Shown piece by piece: positions 34,881-43,600 of a stretch of 64,000 nucleotides of DNA (positions within the stretch are counted from its first letter, which is position 1; each line of letters opens with the position of its first letter). The stretch lies in the IMG/VR virus record IMGVR_UViG_3300002052_000001, positions 1-64,000 of that record. One strand, written 5' to 3'. Position numbers and translations under genes: made by a program. Under the pieces are notes generated by a model. The model saw only the letters and a program-made list of their open reading frames with translations. It did not search any database and was not told the origin of the DNA. The DNA is from a virus.

Positions 34881-35912
34881 ATGCCGCTGGACCGCAGATG
34901 CTCGATGGATGCTTTTGAGGCGAACATCCGGCGGGAGTATTACCGGGGCAAGACGGCCAAGGGAACCCAGCATTTCGCCATAGCCATGAGCACGCTCAAG
35001 CGGGCGTGCGGGGTGACATCCAAGGAGCGCATGACGCCCCAGCAGGTGATAGCGGCAGGCAAGAAGAAAGCTGAGGAGACAGAGTTGGGCGAGAGACGGG
35101 TGTACCTTCGGCCGCCCGGAGTGAAAACCGGGGTGAAGCGATACCAGATCATTCACCGAACGACCTGGGCCGGGAAGGATATTCCTTTGGGGGAAGGATT
35201 TGACGATGAGAAGGCTGCTCGCGCTAGGATGGCGAAGCTGAAGCCAGCGGGGAAAGAGTGCTACATTCTGTTTGACGGGAAACAGCGTGGCGGGGTGCAT
35301 GGCAAGCCCATTATGAAGAAGGGAGAGTGTGAGCCTCCCTGGGAGACCCATGAAGCTGCGGAGCCCGAATGTCTAGGTGGCTGCCTCCGGTTGGATGACC
35401 TGCTGGAAAGGGCGGTGGGGGTTCCTGAGCCTCAACGGCGAGAGATCGGGGCGCGGCGTGCTTGGTTGCAGTGGGTCACGAAGCTCCGGCGGGTTGCTAA
35501 GGCCGCTGAGGAGGTGGGCTGGTCCAAGTCGTCTTTCGAGGCGGATCACACCACGCGGAATCTCAACGCTGTTCTGGCCCAGTTCTGCAAGGGCCGTATT
35601 CCGATGCCACACGGTGCCAGAAAGTCGGAAGCCAGCGAGCGTGGCCGGTTTAATTCGCTATTCGAGATTGTCTTGCCGCCCAAGACGCCGCCCGCTTATC
35701 CTCCTGGCTTGGCGTACACGGGAGTACCTGTCGGCTCTGCGCATGGCGTCGGTACGAGCCCGTCGGCTTCCCAGTTCGTGCCTCCGGCGGATCCGGCTCG
35801 GTTCGAGAACTACGTGGACGGTCCAGTCATCCGGAGCCGCAAGCGTGGGAAAGGTGGCCGGGAGCGGATCGGCGGTGGTAAAGTGGTACAGCAGCCGAAA
35901 GAGAGGTCCTGA
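34881..35912 (+). CDS. hypothetical virion-associated protein
   Basis: 343 residues from ATG 34881. The N-terminus EANIRREYYRGKTAKG-QHFAIAMSTLKRACGV followed by RMTPQQVIAAGKKK is a short module I recognise from other phage virion genes (pattern NI-xx-GK-xx-QA-AIA-LK-ACG). A C-terminal proline- and lysine-rich tail and a helical middle follow. A motif LRLDDLLERAVGV echoes the acidic-hydrophobic blocks seen in the large proteins at 40624-46610. Not assigned to a known family. Confidence 0.65.
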   Translation: MPLDRRCSMDAFEANIRREYYRGKTAKGTQHFAIAMSTLKRACGVTSKERMTPQQVIAAGKKKAEETELGERRVYLRPPGVKTGVKRYQIIHRTTWAGKDIPLGEGFDDEKAARARMAKLKPAGKECYILFDGKQRGGVHGKPIMKKGECEPPWETHEAAEPECLGGCLRLDDLLERAVGVPEPQRREIGARRAWLQWVTKLRRVAKAAEEVGWSKSSFEADHTTRNLNAVLAQFCKGRIPMPHGARKSEASERGRFNSLFEIVLPPKTPPAYPPGLAYTGVPVGSAHGVGTSPSASQFVPPADPARFENYVDGPVIRSRKRGKGGRERIGGGKVVQQPKERS

Positions 35913-36493
35913 TGCTGGAGCATATTTTTTCCCATCTTACCGAGCAGCAGAAGCTGGATGGCGAGGTCGATCACCCCGAGTTCGACCCCGATTACAACGT
36001 GAGCGGATGGCCGCTGTTGTCCGATCCCGAGCAGCGCCGGAAGCTGGAGAGCTTCGTGCTCCGGAAGTGCATTCCGGACCGGCATCGGTTCAGGATGGCC
36101 AACGGTTCTCAGGGGATTGTCTATTTCGATGCTCGCGGCCGGGCCGTGGCTAGTGCGATTACCGAGGTGCCCGACGCCGACCTGGTGCGGTTGGCCAAGG
36201 AGGCAGGCAGTCGACTGCCTGGCCAGAGGGACACCACGAAGCCCCAGACCGGCAAGAAGGACCACGGGTACACGCCGCCGGTACAGGAGGAGCAAGAATT
36301 GAAGGAGGAAAGGCCGCCGTTCTACGATGCGTCATCGAGGTTGATACGGAAATTCATTGACGATTTGGACCAGGCCGTGAAGTCGGAACACATGGAGCGC
36401 AAGGACAAGGCGGCGTTTCTTAGGGCGGTCGACAAAGCGGCGAATTCATTTATGGAGACCATTTGGAAAAAATACCGCGTTTTCAGTAAATAA
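35912..36493 (+). CDS. hypothetical protein carrying palindrome copy 3
   Basis: 193 residues; ATG 35912 overlaps the previous TGA by one base. The N-terminal region has HPEFDPDYNVSGWPLLSDPEQRRKLESFV and a FDARGRAVASAITEVPDADLV strand-helix unit. The second half is a charged helical tail (DLDQAVKSEHMERKDKAAFLRAVDKAA). The palindrome at 36205 is in the junction between the halves and encodes G-S-R-L-P. Unknown family. Confidence 0.66.
   Translation: MLEHIFSHLTEQQKLDGEVDHPEFDPDYNVSGWPLLSDPEQRRKLESFVLRKCIPDRHRFRMANGSQGIVYFDARGRAVASAITEVPDADLVRLAKEAGSRLPGQRDTTKPQTGKKDHGYTPPVQEEQELKEERPPFYDASSRLIRKFIDDLDQAVKSEHMERKDKAAFLRAVDKAANSFMETIWKKYRVFSK
36205..36220. repeat. dispersed palindrome copy 3
   Basis: AGGCAGTCGACTGCCT, with flanks CAGGCAG...CTGCCTG, an 18-bp perfect inverted repeat (36204-36221). 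Read in a different frame from copies 1, 2, 4 and 6 (Gly-Ser-Arg-Leu-Pro). Confidence 0.85.
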
Positions 36494-36503
36494 GGAGAAG
36501 GAG

Positions 36504-36680
36504 ATGAAGTGTTCACGATGTGGTTCTGAGAAGGTCCTCACCGAGGGCCTGGATGAGGGCAGGGTGAAGATCACTTGTCAGAACTGCGGTCACACGGAGA
36601 TCAAGGACCAGCAGGGCCGCAAGATGCTGACCGATGACATGCCCACGCCGGACCGCCGCCAATATCTAACCGAGGGCTAG
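36504..36680 (+). CDS. small zinc-ribbon protein
   Basis: 58 residues from ATG 36504, preceded by an excellent AAGGAGAAGGAG site. Begins MKCSRCGSEKV and continues ITCQNCGHTEIKDQ, two CxxC pairs 17 residues apart: a classic zinc ribbon. The C-terminus ends PDRRQYLTEG. Its TAG is immediately followed by the next ATG. Small zinc-ribbon proteins are common phage accessory genes; the partner is unknown. Confidence 0.72.
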   Translation: MKCSRCGSEKVLTEGLDEGRVKITCQNCGHTEIKDQQGRKMLTDDMPTPDRRQYLTEG

Positions 36681-37007
36681 ATGAAAAAGGTCAAGCGGTT
36701 TATTCGGCGCTGGTGGTGGGCGTTCGCGCTCGGTGTCGGGTTCGCCATTACCATCCTGTGGAAGCTGCTGGGGCCGAAAGGGGGTCCGGAGCCTACGGAG
36801 GGACCGCTGAAGCCGCCGACCTTTACAGAGCGGGCGCGGGACAAGATCGAGCGTGTGCATCTGGAAGGAGAGATCGAGAAGGCCAAGGTGCGGGCCACAG
36901 CGGATGCGCAGAAGAAGGTGATCGAGTCCATCGAAAAAAAGGGGGAGACTGATCCGAAAGGGGCGCGCCGGGATATCGCTGCCTTTCTTGCCGCCAATCT
37001 GAGGTGA
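36681..37007 (+). CDS. single-pass membrane protein
   Basis: 108 residues from ATG 36681. The N-terminus is basic (KKVKRFIRRWWW), followed by the membrane segment AFALGVGFAITILWKLL (about residues 14-30), a Pro/Gly-rich hinge, and a cytoplasmic- or periplasmic-type coiled-coil (ARDKIERVHLEGEIEKAKV) ending in an Ala-rich helix. A membrane anchor for late genes is possible. No lysis signature is clear. Confidence 0.65.
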   Translation: MKKVKRFIRRWWWAFALGVGFAITILWKLLGPKGGPEPTEGPLKPPTFTERARDKIERVHLEGEIEKAKVRATADAQKKVIESIEKKGETDPKGARRDIAAFLAANLR

Positions 37008-37010
37008 GGC

Positions 37011-39047
37011 GTGGAGGGGCTCATCCTTTCGCCGACCGCGATGGCGGAGATGGTGCGCGACGGCGAAAAGAAGCTCATCGTCAAAAGTAAGCCTTTTGAT
37101 GTCGCGGGCAAGGAGTTCGTGCTGCTCAGTAGCCGGAAGGCGTACGGTACAGTCCGGCTGGGCAAGCAGGAAAAGCTCACCGTTAAGCAGTTTGAGCGTC
37201 GCCGGGGCGAGCACCGTATCAGCGATGAGCAGCGCCAGCAGTGGTGGCCAAAGGACCGGGAGCTGTGGGCGTGGCCGGTGAAGGTGCTCAAGAGGTACGA
37301 TCCGCCCAGGGCGACAAATGCTCCGACCGGCCCGCAGGTGGTGGTACGATCGGTGACGGTGAAAGAGCATCTGACAGAGGCCGTTCCGAAGATCAGCAGT
37401 GACCCGCTGACTGACTCCTATCTCAAGGCTATCGCCAAGGAGATCGAGCAGACGGCCGTGGCGGTGTCGGTTACCGGGGCTGCTTCCTGGAAGCTCAAAC
37501 AGATGGCTGCGCTTGCAGAGCCCGTCGCCGATGCCCTGGAGGGTGAGCGGCCGGAGGTGAGTAAGCTCCGGTCCACTTTGAAGCGGCTTGCCCATAATGT
37601 TTGGACCTCTCCCACCGGGGCGAGGAAGGCGTCGGCCGCGTTGCGGGCGCTGGCCGGGGGTCTTCGGGATGCTCGGAAGGTGGCAGCTAAGGGTTTGGGT
37701 AAAGCAGACCCATTTTTCAAGGCTGCTGGATTTGAGGTCGTGAACACGTGGGGATACACCAGCTCCGAGGTCCGGGACGTAACGCGAGCGCTGGAGGGGG
37801 CCTCGAAGGTGCTCACCGGTGTGGGGCTGTTGACGGCGGCGGGCGGCCTGGTGGAGCTGAATCCGGCCAAGGTAAAAGGCACTGCTTTTGTTCAGTATGA
37901 CCCGACGGCGGACCTGTTCATTTTCGATGCCCAGCGGTCCGGTTCGGCCAACATCGAAAACGTGCTCAGGGCGCTCGCAGAACGCCTGTGGCTTCAGGAG
38001 TTCGGTAAGGGGGACAGGGAGACCTGGGGGAATGGAAAGGGGCAGGAGGGCTTTTCTCGGGCCTTCGCGGGGCAATTGTTGGGGCAGCGCCTGGATTCGG
38101 ATGTGGCCGCTCGGCTCCAGGTGACCGTGGGCAAGCTGGCGGCCAGATGGCCGGAGGCCAAGGGTATTCGAGCGTCACGGGAGCTGTCGCCGCTGGACAG
38201 GATTTTGCAGGAAATCAAGTACGATATTGGCACCCGGCGTAAACGCAAGACGGGGGTGCATGTTAAAATCGCCGATCCGAGTAAATGGCGGAAGGTGAAG
38301 GGAACCTTTGCTCAAGATGTTGTGGAAGATGCTGAGGCCCAGGCAAAGAAGAGGAAGGAGCTGGCTAGTACCATTCGGAGGATGGCGCGGTATGTGCAGC
38401 AGGGATTGATTGCGCCGTTGGGCGTTGGTGACCATATCCGGGCTGCGAAGGAGATGAGGGCCAAGCACGCCAAGCGGCAGCAGGGATTTATGAGGGACCT
38501 GGGAAGACTGGCGGGTCCCCGGTACAAGGTAACGGGTCGGCTGAAGGACCTCGATAGCATGTTGGGTAAGATCGCCCCGCCAGATGCAAAGAACGTCAAA
38601 TACAAGGCAGCGAGTGCCCTGGGAGATGTGACCGGAACCAGGATCATCGCCGGTTCCATCGGAGAAGTGTATGATATTATTGAGAGTATCAAAGGGAAGG
38701 GGGCGCGATACGGTATAAGGATCAAGAACATTGATGACAAGGTGCGTAATCCCCAGGGCGCGGTGAAGTATCGGAGCATCCACCTGGACATCGTGGACAA
38801 GGACGGTGAGGTGAAGGAACTCCAAATCCGCACGCGCCGCCAGGATATGGCGGCCGATTGGTCCCACGATCAGTACAAGCCCTATACTCGGGAGCAGGTT
38901 CGGGCTCTGGAGAGGCACAAAAACAGGATTATCGATTACGCTGCTAGGGTGTCGGACTACTTTTATTCCCAGGATAAGGGGGAAGAAGTGGGTGCTGCGC
39001 CCCCTTGTCCGAGAGTGGTGAGTCGTTACTTCGGGTGCATAACTTGA
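37011..39047 (+). CDS. ASCH-like N-domain fused to RelA/SpoT-like nucleotidyltransferase domain
   Basis: 678 residues from GTG 37011. Residues about 8-100 (EMVRDGEKKLIVKSKPF, FVLLSSRKAYGTVRLG, HRISDEQRQQWWPKDRELWAWPV) match a small ASCH/PUA-like module that I recall at the start of many virion-linked phage proteins. The C-terminal 150 residues match a RelA/SpoT synthetase-type domain: GRLKDLDSMLGKI, DVTGTRIIAGSIGEVYDII, KYRSIHLDI and KELQIRTRRQDMAADWSHD. The Tyr-Arg-Ser-Ile-His and ExQIRT pairs are the guanine-stacking and catalytic landmarks of that family. The middle is helical. Alarmone synthesis, nucleotide-transfer toxicity or a degenerate fold are all possible. Confidence 0.68.
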   Translation: MEGLILSPTAMAEMVRDGEKKLIVKSKPFDVAGKEFVLLSSRKAYGTVRLGKQEKLTVKQFERRRGEHRISDEQRQQWWPKDRELWAWPVKVLKRYDPPRATNAPTGPQVVVRSVTVKEHLTEAVPKISSDPLTDSYLKAIAKEIEQTAVAVSVTGAASWKLKQMAALAEPVADALEGERPEVSKLRSTLKRLAHNVWTSPTGARKASAALRALAGGLRDARKVAAKGLGKADPFFKAAGFEVVNTWGYTSSEVRDVTRALEGASKVLTGVGLLTAAGGLVELNPAKVKGTAFVQYDPTADLFIFDAQRSGSANIENVLRALAERLWLQEFGKGDRETWGNGKGQEGFSRAFAGQLLGQRLDSDVAARLQVTVGKLAARWPEAKGIRASRELSPLDRILQEIKYDIGTRRKRKTGVHVKIADPSKWRKVKGTFAQDVVEDAEAQAKKRKELASTIRRMARYVQQGLIAPLGVGDHIRAAKEMRAKHAKRQQGFMRDLGRLAGPRYKVTGRLKDLDSMLGKIAPPDAKNVKYKAASALGDVTGTRIIAGSIGEVYDIIESIKGKGARYGIRIKNIDDKVRNPQGAVKYRSIHLDIVDKDGEVKELQIRTRRQDMAADWSHDQYKPYTREQVRALERHKNRIIDYAARVSDYFYSQDKGEEVGAAPPCPRVVSRYFGCIT

Positions 39048-39060
39048 TAGGATGTGGGGG

Positions 39061-39303
39061 ATGGCCGATCCGCTCCAGGCACTCAAGGCTCAGAAGCGCC
39101 TGACCCCGATGCCGGGCAAGGGCTACAACGTGGTCGGCGTCGATGAACATAACGATCCGGGTGAGGAGCTGTATCTGGTGGGGAATTTTCCGACTGAAGA
39201 GGAGGCCAAAAAGAGGCTGGCCGCCAAGAAGAAGGAGATTCTTGGACAGCGGTTTTACATCTATCCCCCGCAGGAGTGGGGGCAGTTTGATCCGGAAAAG
39301 TGA
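39061..39303 (+). CDS. small hypothetical protein
   Basis: 80 residues from ATG 39061; an ATG at 39052 would add MWG but has worse spacing. A compact strand-helix-strand fold with GYNVVGVDEHNDPGEELYLVGNF, then a EEEAKKRLAAKKKE helix and a FYIYPP strand. Typical of small phage accessory domains. No Cys and no membrane segment. Confidence 0.6.
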   Translation: MADPLQALKAQKRLTPMPGKGYNVVGVDEHNDPGEELYLVGNFPTEEEAKKRLAAKKKEILGQRFYIYPPQEWGQFDPEK

Positions 39304-39316
39304 AAGGAGTGAAGCC

Positions 39317-39685
39317 ATGCTCGATGGTCTAGTTGCGTATTTTACTCACCCGGCTTTTTGGGTGGCCTTGCTCGTAATTGGTTCAGTTCACGAGACTGGT
39401 AAGAAGCTCATCCTGGGACCGAAAGACAAATGGCCCAAGGAGGGTTTCAAGGGCTGGAAGGGCGTATATCGGGTTACCTGCAAGAACCACTCGCTGGTGA
39501 TGGGCGCGCTCATCGGGCTGATTCCCGGAATGCCGGTAACGGAGGCCCTGACGACCGAGGGGATGATGGGGTCGGTAATTTTCTATGTAGGCGCGGGCAT
39601 CGGCGCGATGATCGGGTACGCCTCCGTGGTTGGTACGGTGAAGGACGTTCTGGCCAACTACGGGAAAAAGCTCGCGGAGAAGTGA
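39317..39685 (+). CDS. multi-pass membrane protein (holin-like candidate)
   Basis: 122 residues from ATG 39317 after AAAGGAGTGAAGCC. Three hydrophobic segments: FWVALLVIGSVHETG (about residues 13-30), LVMGALIGLIPGM (about 60-75) and VIFYVGAGIGAMIGYASVVG (about 86-105). A charged C-terminus GKKLAEK follows. Size, three segments and nearby spanin-like gene would suit a holin, but no family match can be claimed. Its position between virion genes and the lipoprotein at 40118 is the only context support. Confidence 0.5.
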   Translation: MLDGLVAYFTHPAFWVALLVIGSVHETGKKLILGPKDKWPKEGFKGWKGVYRVTCKNHSLVMGALIGLIPGMPVTEALTTEGMMGSVIFYVGAGIGAMIGYASVVGTVKDVLANYGKKLAEK

Positions 39686-39774
39686 CCGAAAATTTCTTGC
39701 CCTGACTCCTCTGTGATAGTTTCAGAGGGTGCACTCGGGGCACGTCCCCGGAATAGTTCCCTACGGAGGAAACG
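39686..39774 (+). promoter_or_regulatory. intergenic region with two small hairpins and weak promoter-like boxes
   Basis: Short untranslated gap. CCTCTG...CAGAGG (39708-39728) with a nine-base loop, then CGGGGcacgtCCCCG (39737-39751). A weak TTGCCC...TAGTTT pair (39697-39722) has the 14-base spacing seen in the stronger promoters. No T-tract follows the hairpins, so termination is not established. The region ends in an ACGGAGG ribosome site for the next gene. Confidence 0.35.
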
Positions 39775-40035
39775 ATGATTCTCACTGTTCAGAACCAGCT
39801 CGCGACACCGCTGCCTATCGGTTTCCCGATCAACCGCACTCTGGACCCTAACGGTGGTGCGGCCGACACCTTTGTCGGTGGCGTATCGATGGCAGACCTG
39901 ATGGAGGGCGATGTGCCCAAGGGTGATCCGGCCTTCAAGCGCCTGAACCTGTTGGAGCAGGAGGGCAAGATCACCATGTCCATCGCGGTCGACGCGAACG
40001 ACACCAACATCCTTGACGAGGCCAACGAGCTGTAA
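39775..40035 (+). CDS. small hypothetical virion-associated protein
   Basis: 86 residues from ATG 39775 after ACGGAGGAAACG. Short strands (MILTVQNQL) then DPNGGAADTFVGGV, a Pro-rich loop, KRLNLLEQEGKITMSIAVD strand, and DTNILDEANEL. Similar small Asp/Gly-rich genes occur beside head or tail genes as decorators. No motif. Confidence 0.58.
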   Translation: MILTVQNQLATPLPIGFPINRTLDPNGGAADTFVGGVSMADLMEGDVPKGDPAFKRLNLLEQEGKITMSIAVDANDTNILDEANEL

Positions 40036-40048
40036 CCGTAAGGTTCAA

Positions 40049-40095
40049 CCCGCCAGGGGTCTGATTCTACGCCTTCTTCTTCTGCCCCTGGCGGG
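40049..40095 (+). other. strong hairpin with pyrimidine-rich loop
   Basis: CCCGCCAGGGG (40049-40059) is perfectly complementary to CCCCTGGCGGG (40085-40095), an 11-bp stem with a 25-base T/C-rich loop. The sequence after it (CCTGCCTTTCT) is only weakly T-rich, so it could be a terminator, an mRNA-stability element, or a translational control of the TTG-started gene at 40118. Confidence 0.6.
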
Positions 40096-40117
40096 CCTGC
40101 CTTTCTGGAGGTGGGCC

Positions 40118-40627
40118 TTGCGGTTTGCCCTCGTCATTTTTTTGTTGGTTTTTCAGGGTTGTGCCTCGACGAAGGCGGCGCAGCCGACGCGGACGCTTCC
40201 CTCGCCGTTGGTGGCCGCCGATCTGCCGGAGCGACCGAACGTTGAGCCCATTCCCCCGGCGGCTGACTGGACTGTTCCGTGTGCGGGCTACCTCCTTGAA
40301 AAGGAGGGGGAGGAGGAGCCGGAGCTGGTCAAGAATCCCGGCGTCTGCATGTCGGTCGAGAAGGCGGTCTTGGCCGGGAAGTACGTGGTGGCCTACAACG
40401 AGCTGCGCCAGCTCTACGTCATCGATCTAAAGACGTGGGGGCGTGAGCGCGAAATCTACGATCGGCATCTGGAGGCGGCGGACGGGGAGATCAAACACTG
40501 GAAGAAGGAAGCCGTCCGGTCCTGGTGGGAGAAGCACTCTGGCCAGATCGGTCTGGGGGCGGGTTTGATTTTTGGCGCGGTGATCACGGTAGCCATCGTG
40601 GAAGCCGTCGAACAGGTGAAACAATGA
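40118..40627 (+). CDS. lipoprotein with C-terminal membrane segment (possible unimolecular spanin)
   Basis: 169 residues. I chose TTG 40118: GGAGG lies six bases upstream, and the product starts MRFALVIFLLVFQGCAS, a compact signal with the lipobox Cys at residue 15. The earlier TTG inside the upstream gene gives an implausible N-terminus. The body is Pro-rich then helical. The C-terminus has a membrane helix IGLGAGLIFGAVITVAIVEAV. An N-terminal lipobox plus C-terminal transmembrane segment is the topology of T1 gp11-type u-spanins that fuse inner and outer membranes in Gram-negative hosts. The lipobox is not ideal (VFQGC), so this is moderate. Confidence 0.55.
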   Translation: MRFALVIFLLVFQGCASTKAAQPTRTLPSPLVAADLPERPNVEPIPPAADWTVPCAGYLLEKEGEEEPELVKNPGVCMSVEKAVLAGKYVVAYNELRQLYVIDLKTWGREREIYDRHLEAADGEIKHWKKEAVRSWWEKHSGQIGLGAGLIFGAVITVAIVEAVEQVKQ

Positions 40628-43600
40628 CCATACCGTTGACCGAAAAAGCGCCGCCCGGCTGGTCCGGGACCGTGAAGGCCATGAAGAGGCACATGCCAAC
40701 CGAGAAGGCTTTTGCTCTGGCCTGGGACATGTATAAAAAGGGTGCGAAGCCGCACTACAAGTCGACCGGTAGCACCACGAACGACAAGGAGCCCGAGCTG
40801 AAGAAAAAGTACCAGAAGGAAGGCTTGGCCGGGCAGCTCGCGGGGGCGCTGGAGGAAGGCAGCCGGTCCGGTAAGGAGTTCAAGAAAGGGGATATTGTTC
40901 GGTACACCGGGAAGTTTCTGCGGAACATCGGGATGCAGGCCGGAGGTCCGATCAACGGGAAGGTAGTAGGCTTCGTGAAGATGGGGGGCGGCAAGATGTG
41001 GCCGAAGGTTTTGTGGAGCGACAGGGACGAGCCCCATGCCGTTGCGCCGCTCAACATCGAGCACGATCCTCGGTTCAAGAGGAAGGGGTTGCAGCACAAG
41101 CCCGTCTATTTCGAGTCGGAGGACCTCAACGATCTGTTTGAGGCTGAGCTGGAAGAGTCCATCTCGCTCCCGGCCGACATCATCGCCATCTCCGATTTCG
41201 TGTCCAGCAAGGAAGGCAACGTCAGCGAGTCCGATCTGATGCGCCGATTCCAGATGACCCGGACCTGGGCCAAGAAGGTTCTGAAGGTGGCGAAGGTGGC
41301 CTTTCGCGGGGCCGGGATTCCGCGTGACGAGATGAAGCGGGCGCGGGCCAATCCCGGTCGGTACTTCCGGGAGAAAGTGATGCCCGTGCTGGAGAAGCTG
41401 TACGCGGCGAAGCTGAAGCCCCGGAAGAAGGAAGAGGACCTCATGGGCCTGGACAATCTGTTCGAGGAGGCCATCGAGGAGGAGCTGCTCACCGAGAAGG
41501 GCAAGCACTACTACGACGGCAAGAGTTACCACGCCGACACCGCCTTCCTGAATTCGATCGGCGATGCCATGCCGGGCATGAAGCTCAAGCACATGGGCTT
41601 CGGCGAGTTTTCTCTGGAAGGCAACGGCAAGAGCATCGAGTTTGATCGGATGCGCGGCAAGAAGTTCAAGGGCCAGAGCGGTCGGTCGCACCAGGTGTAC
41701 GACAACAAGGAAGGCAAGCTCGTCAAGGAGCTGATTAAGAACATGGAGAAGAAGGGCCGGTCCGAGCTGGTGCGTGAGGAGGTCGAGCTAGAAGAAGGGC
41801 GTCAGACGGGAGATGATGCTCCTGTCGAGCCGACCATCAAGGACTTCTCCATTGCTCCTATTACGAGGGTGGTCAAAAAGAAGAAGCAGTGGACGGAAGG
41901 GGATCTCAAGCACGCCATCTATATGGTGGTCAGGGATCAGTACTACAAGAAGTTCAAGCCTACGTTCGGAAGAGGGGCCGATGAGGACCATTTCAGGCAC
42001 GTGGCCCAGCAATTCATTCACAAGCTGCGACGGGATGGGAAGCTCACGCATATCGGTTACGCCGACAGGTCCGGCAAGGTAGTCAAGCACGGATATGGGG
42101 ACTTCGTGTTGGCCGTAGAAGCGGCCGAGCTGGACGAGGCGGAGAAGGGAAAGCTGCCGACCGAGGCCGAGCTGGTAGCGTTTATGAAGGAGAAGCCGGG
42201 CCGCACGATATCCGTGCTGGACCTGGGGTATGCGTTCGGGCTCAGCCCCCAGGTAGTGACCGGCTTCTTCAAGAAGCTCGTCAAGAAGGGCACGCTGGAG
42301 CTGGTGCAGGCCGCGCCCGGCCGCAAGCGGGTGAGCCGCACGGCGTCCTACAAGCTGGCCGAAGGTATTGAGTTGGCCGAGTTGTTCTGGGAGAGAGCTG
42401 AAGAGGCACCTCCCCAGATTTCTCCCGCTAGGTATGCCAAGAATAAGATGCTCGTGAGAGCCCCTTCTGCTACCGGTTACAAGACGCGGGCAGCTCGACT
42501 CGCGGATGCTCTCAAGGGTAAGTGGACGAACCGCGAACGCGGTTACATTATGAGTAAAACGAAGGCCGAGAAGCTGAAGAAACTCTACACCGATGGATGG
42601 GACGCCGACTTCTATACCGGTAAACTAGAGCCTCCCAAGAAGACGGAGGGCATCGAGCTGATCGAGGCCCGCTGGAGCGACGCCCTGGAGCTGTGCCAGA
42701 CGGTGACCAAGGGGCTGCCCCAGCTCAAGAAAAAGCACTTTTTCTGCCGGTTCGGGCCGCAGTACATCACGCCGCAGGTCATCATCGAGTACTCGGACGT
42801 GCCGAAGGGTTCCAAGACCGGCGAGATCGTCAACTGTCCGAAGCAGGTGAAGTTCAAGGTCGCGCCCTTCAAGAAGGACGGCGACGCCGATGGCGACGTG
42901 AAGGTCACCGTCCACTACAGCAACCAGAAGGACATCGGCTTCAAGCCCATGAAGGGGTCCGTCGACGCGGTGGGCAAGCACATCGTCAAGTTCCTGAAAC
43001 AGCACGACAGCAAGGGGATGAAGCTCGCGGCGTCGATGGCCAACGATCTGCACCTGGCTTTGATGGAAGGGCCGATCGAGGAGGACTGGTTCGACTTGTC
43101 GGTGCTGTCCTGCACCGATGCCGATCTGGAGGCCGTGCTGGAGGAGCTGGAGGGGCTGGACGAGGGCGTGCTCAGTAAGGCCGGGAAGGCGGCCGTGGTC
43201 GCGGCGCTGCTGCTGGGACTGGGCGAGGCAGCCCTGGCCAGGGATGTCGATATCAGCAACTACCAGGGCCGGGCGCGCACGGTTCTGGATCTGTCCCAGA
43301 GGAAGTCCACCGGGAAGAAGATCGGCGACCTGCTGAAGAGGTACGGCGTCACCGAGGGAGAGCTGTCCGAGCGTGCTCCGGCCACTGCGGCCGTGGGTGA
43401 GCTGCGGAGTGACAACCAGGAGTTGCGGCGCGAGCTGGAGCGATCGGTGGACCAGACCAGGAAGTTCGTCCGGTCCGTCTACCACCTGGAGGAGGTGGCC
43501 GAAGAGCTGGCGCACGCGGCCCAGGAGACCGAGCGGATCCGGCGGACGGCGGGGGTCGAGCGCGCCATGCAGCGGTCGCCCCTGGGCAACGCTGCTCGGT

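Noticed and set aside
35377-36153. Plus-strand ORF (258 residues) overlapping two genes
   Set aside because: Ser/Arg-rich reading in an alternative frame of genes 34881 and 35912, which are joined by a one-base overlap and have better composition.
36666-38075. Long minus-strand ORF (469 residues)
   Set aside because: Antisense to the membrane protein and the ASCH-RelA gene, without ribosome site and with low-quality Pro/Arg/Leu composition.
39697-39722. Fifth promoter TTGCCC-N14-TAGTTT
   Set aside because: Both boxes are weak matches and a hairpin overlaps them, so it is only noted in the intergenic entry.
40456-41691. Minus-strand ORF (411 residues)
   Set aside because: Antisense to the lipoprotein and polyprotein genes; Leu/Arg/His-rich shadow.
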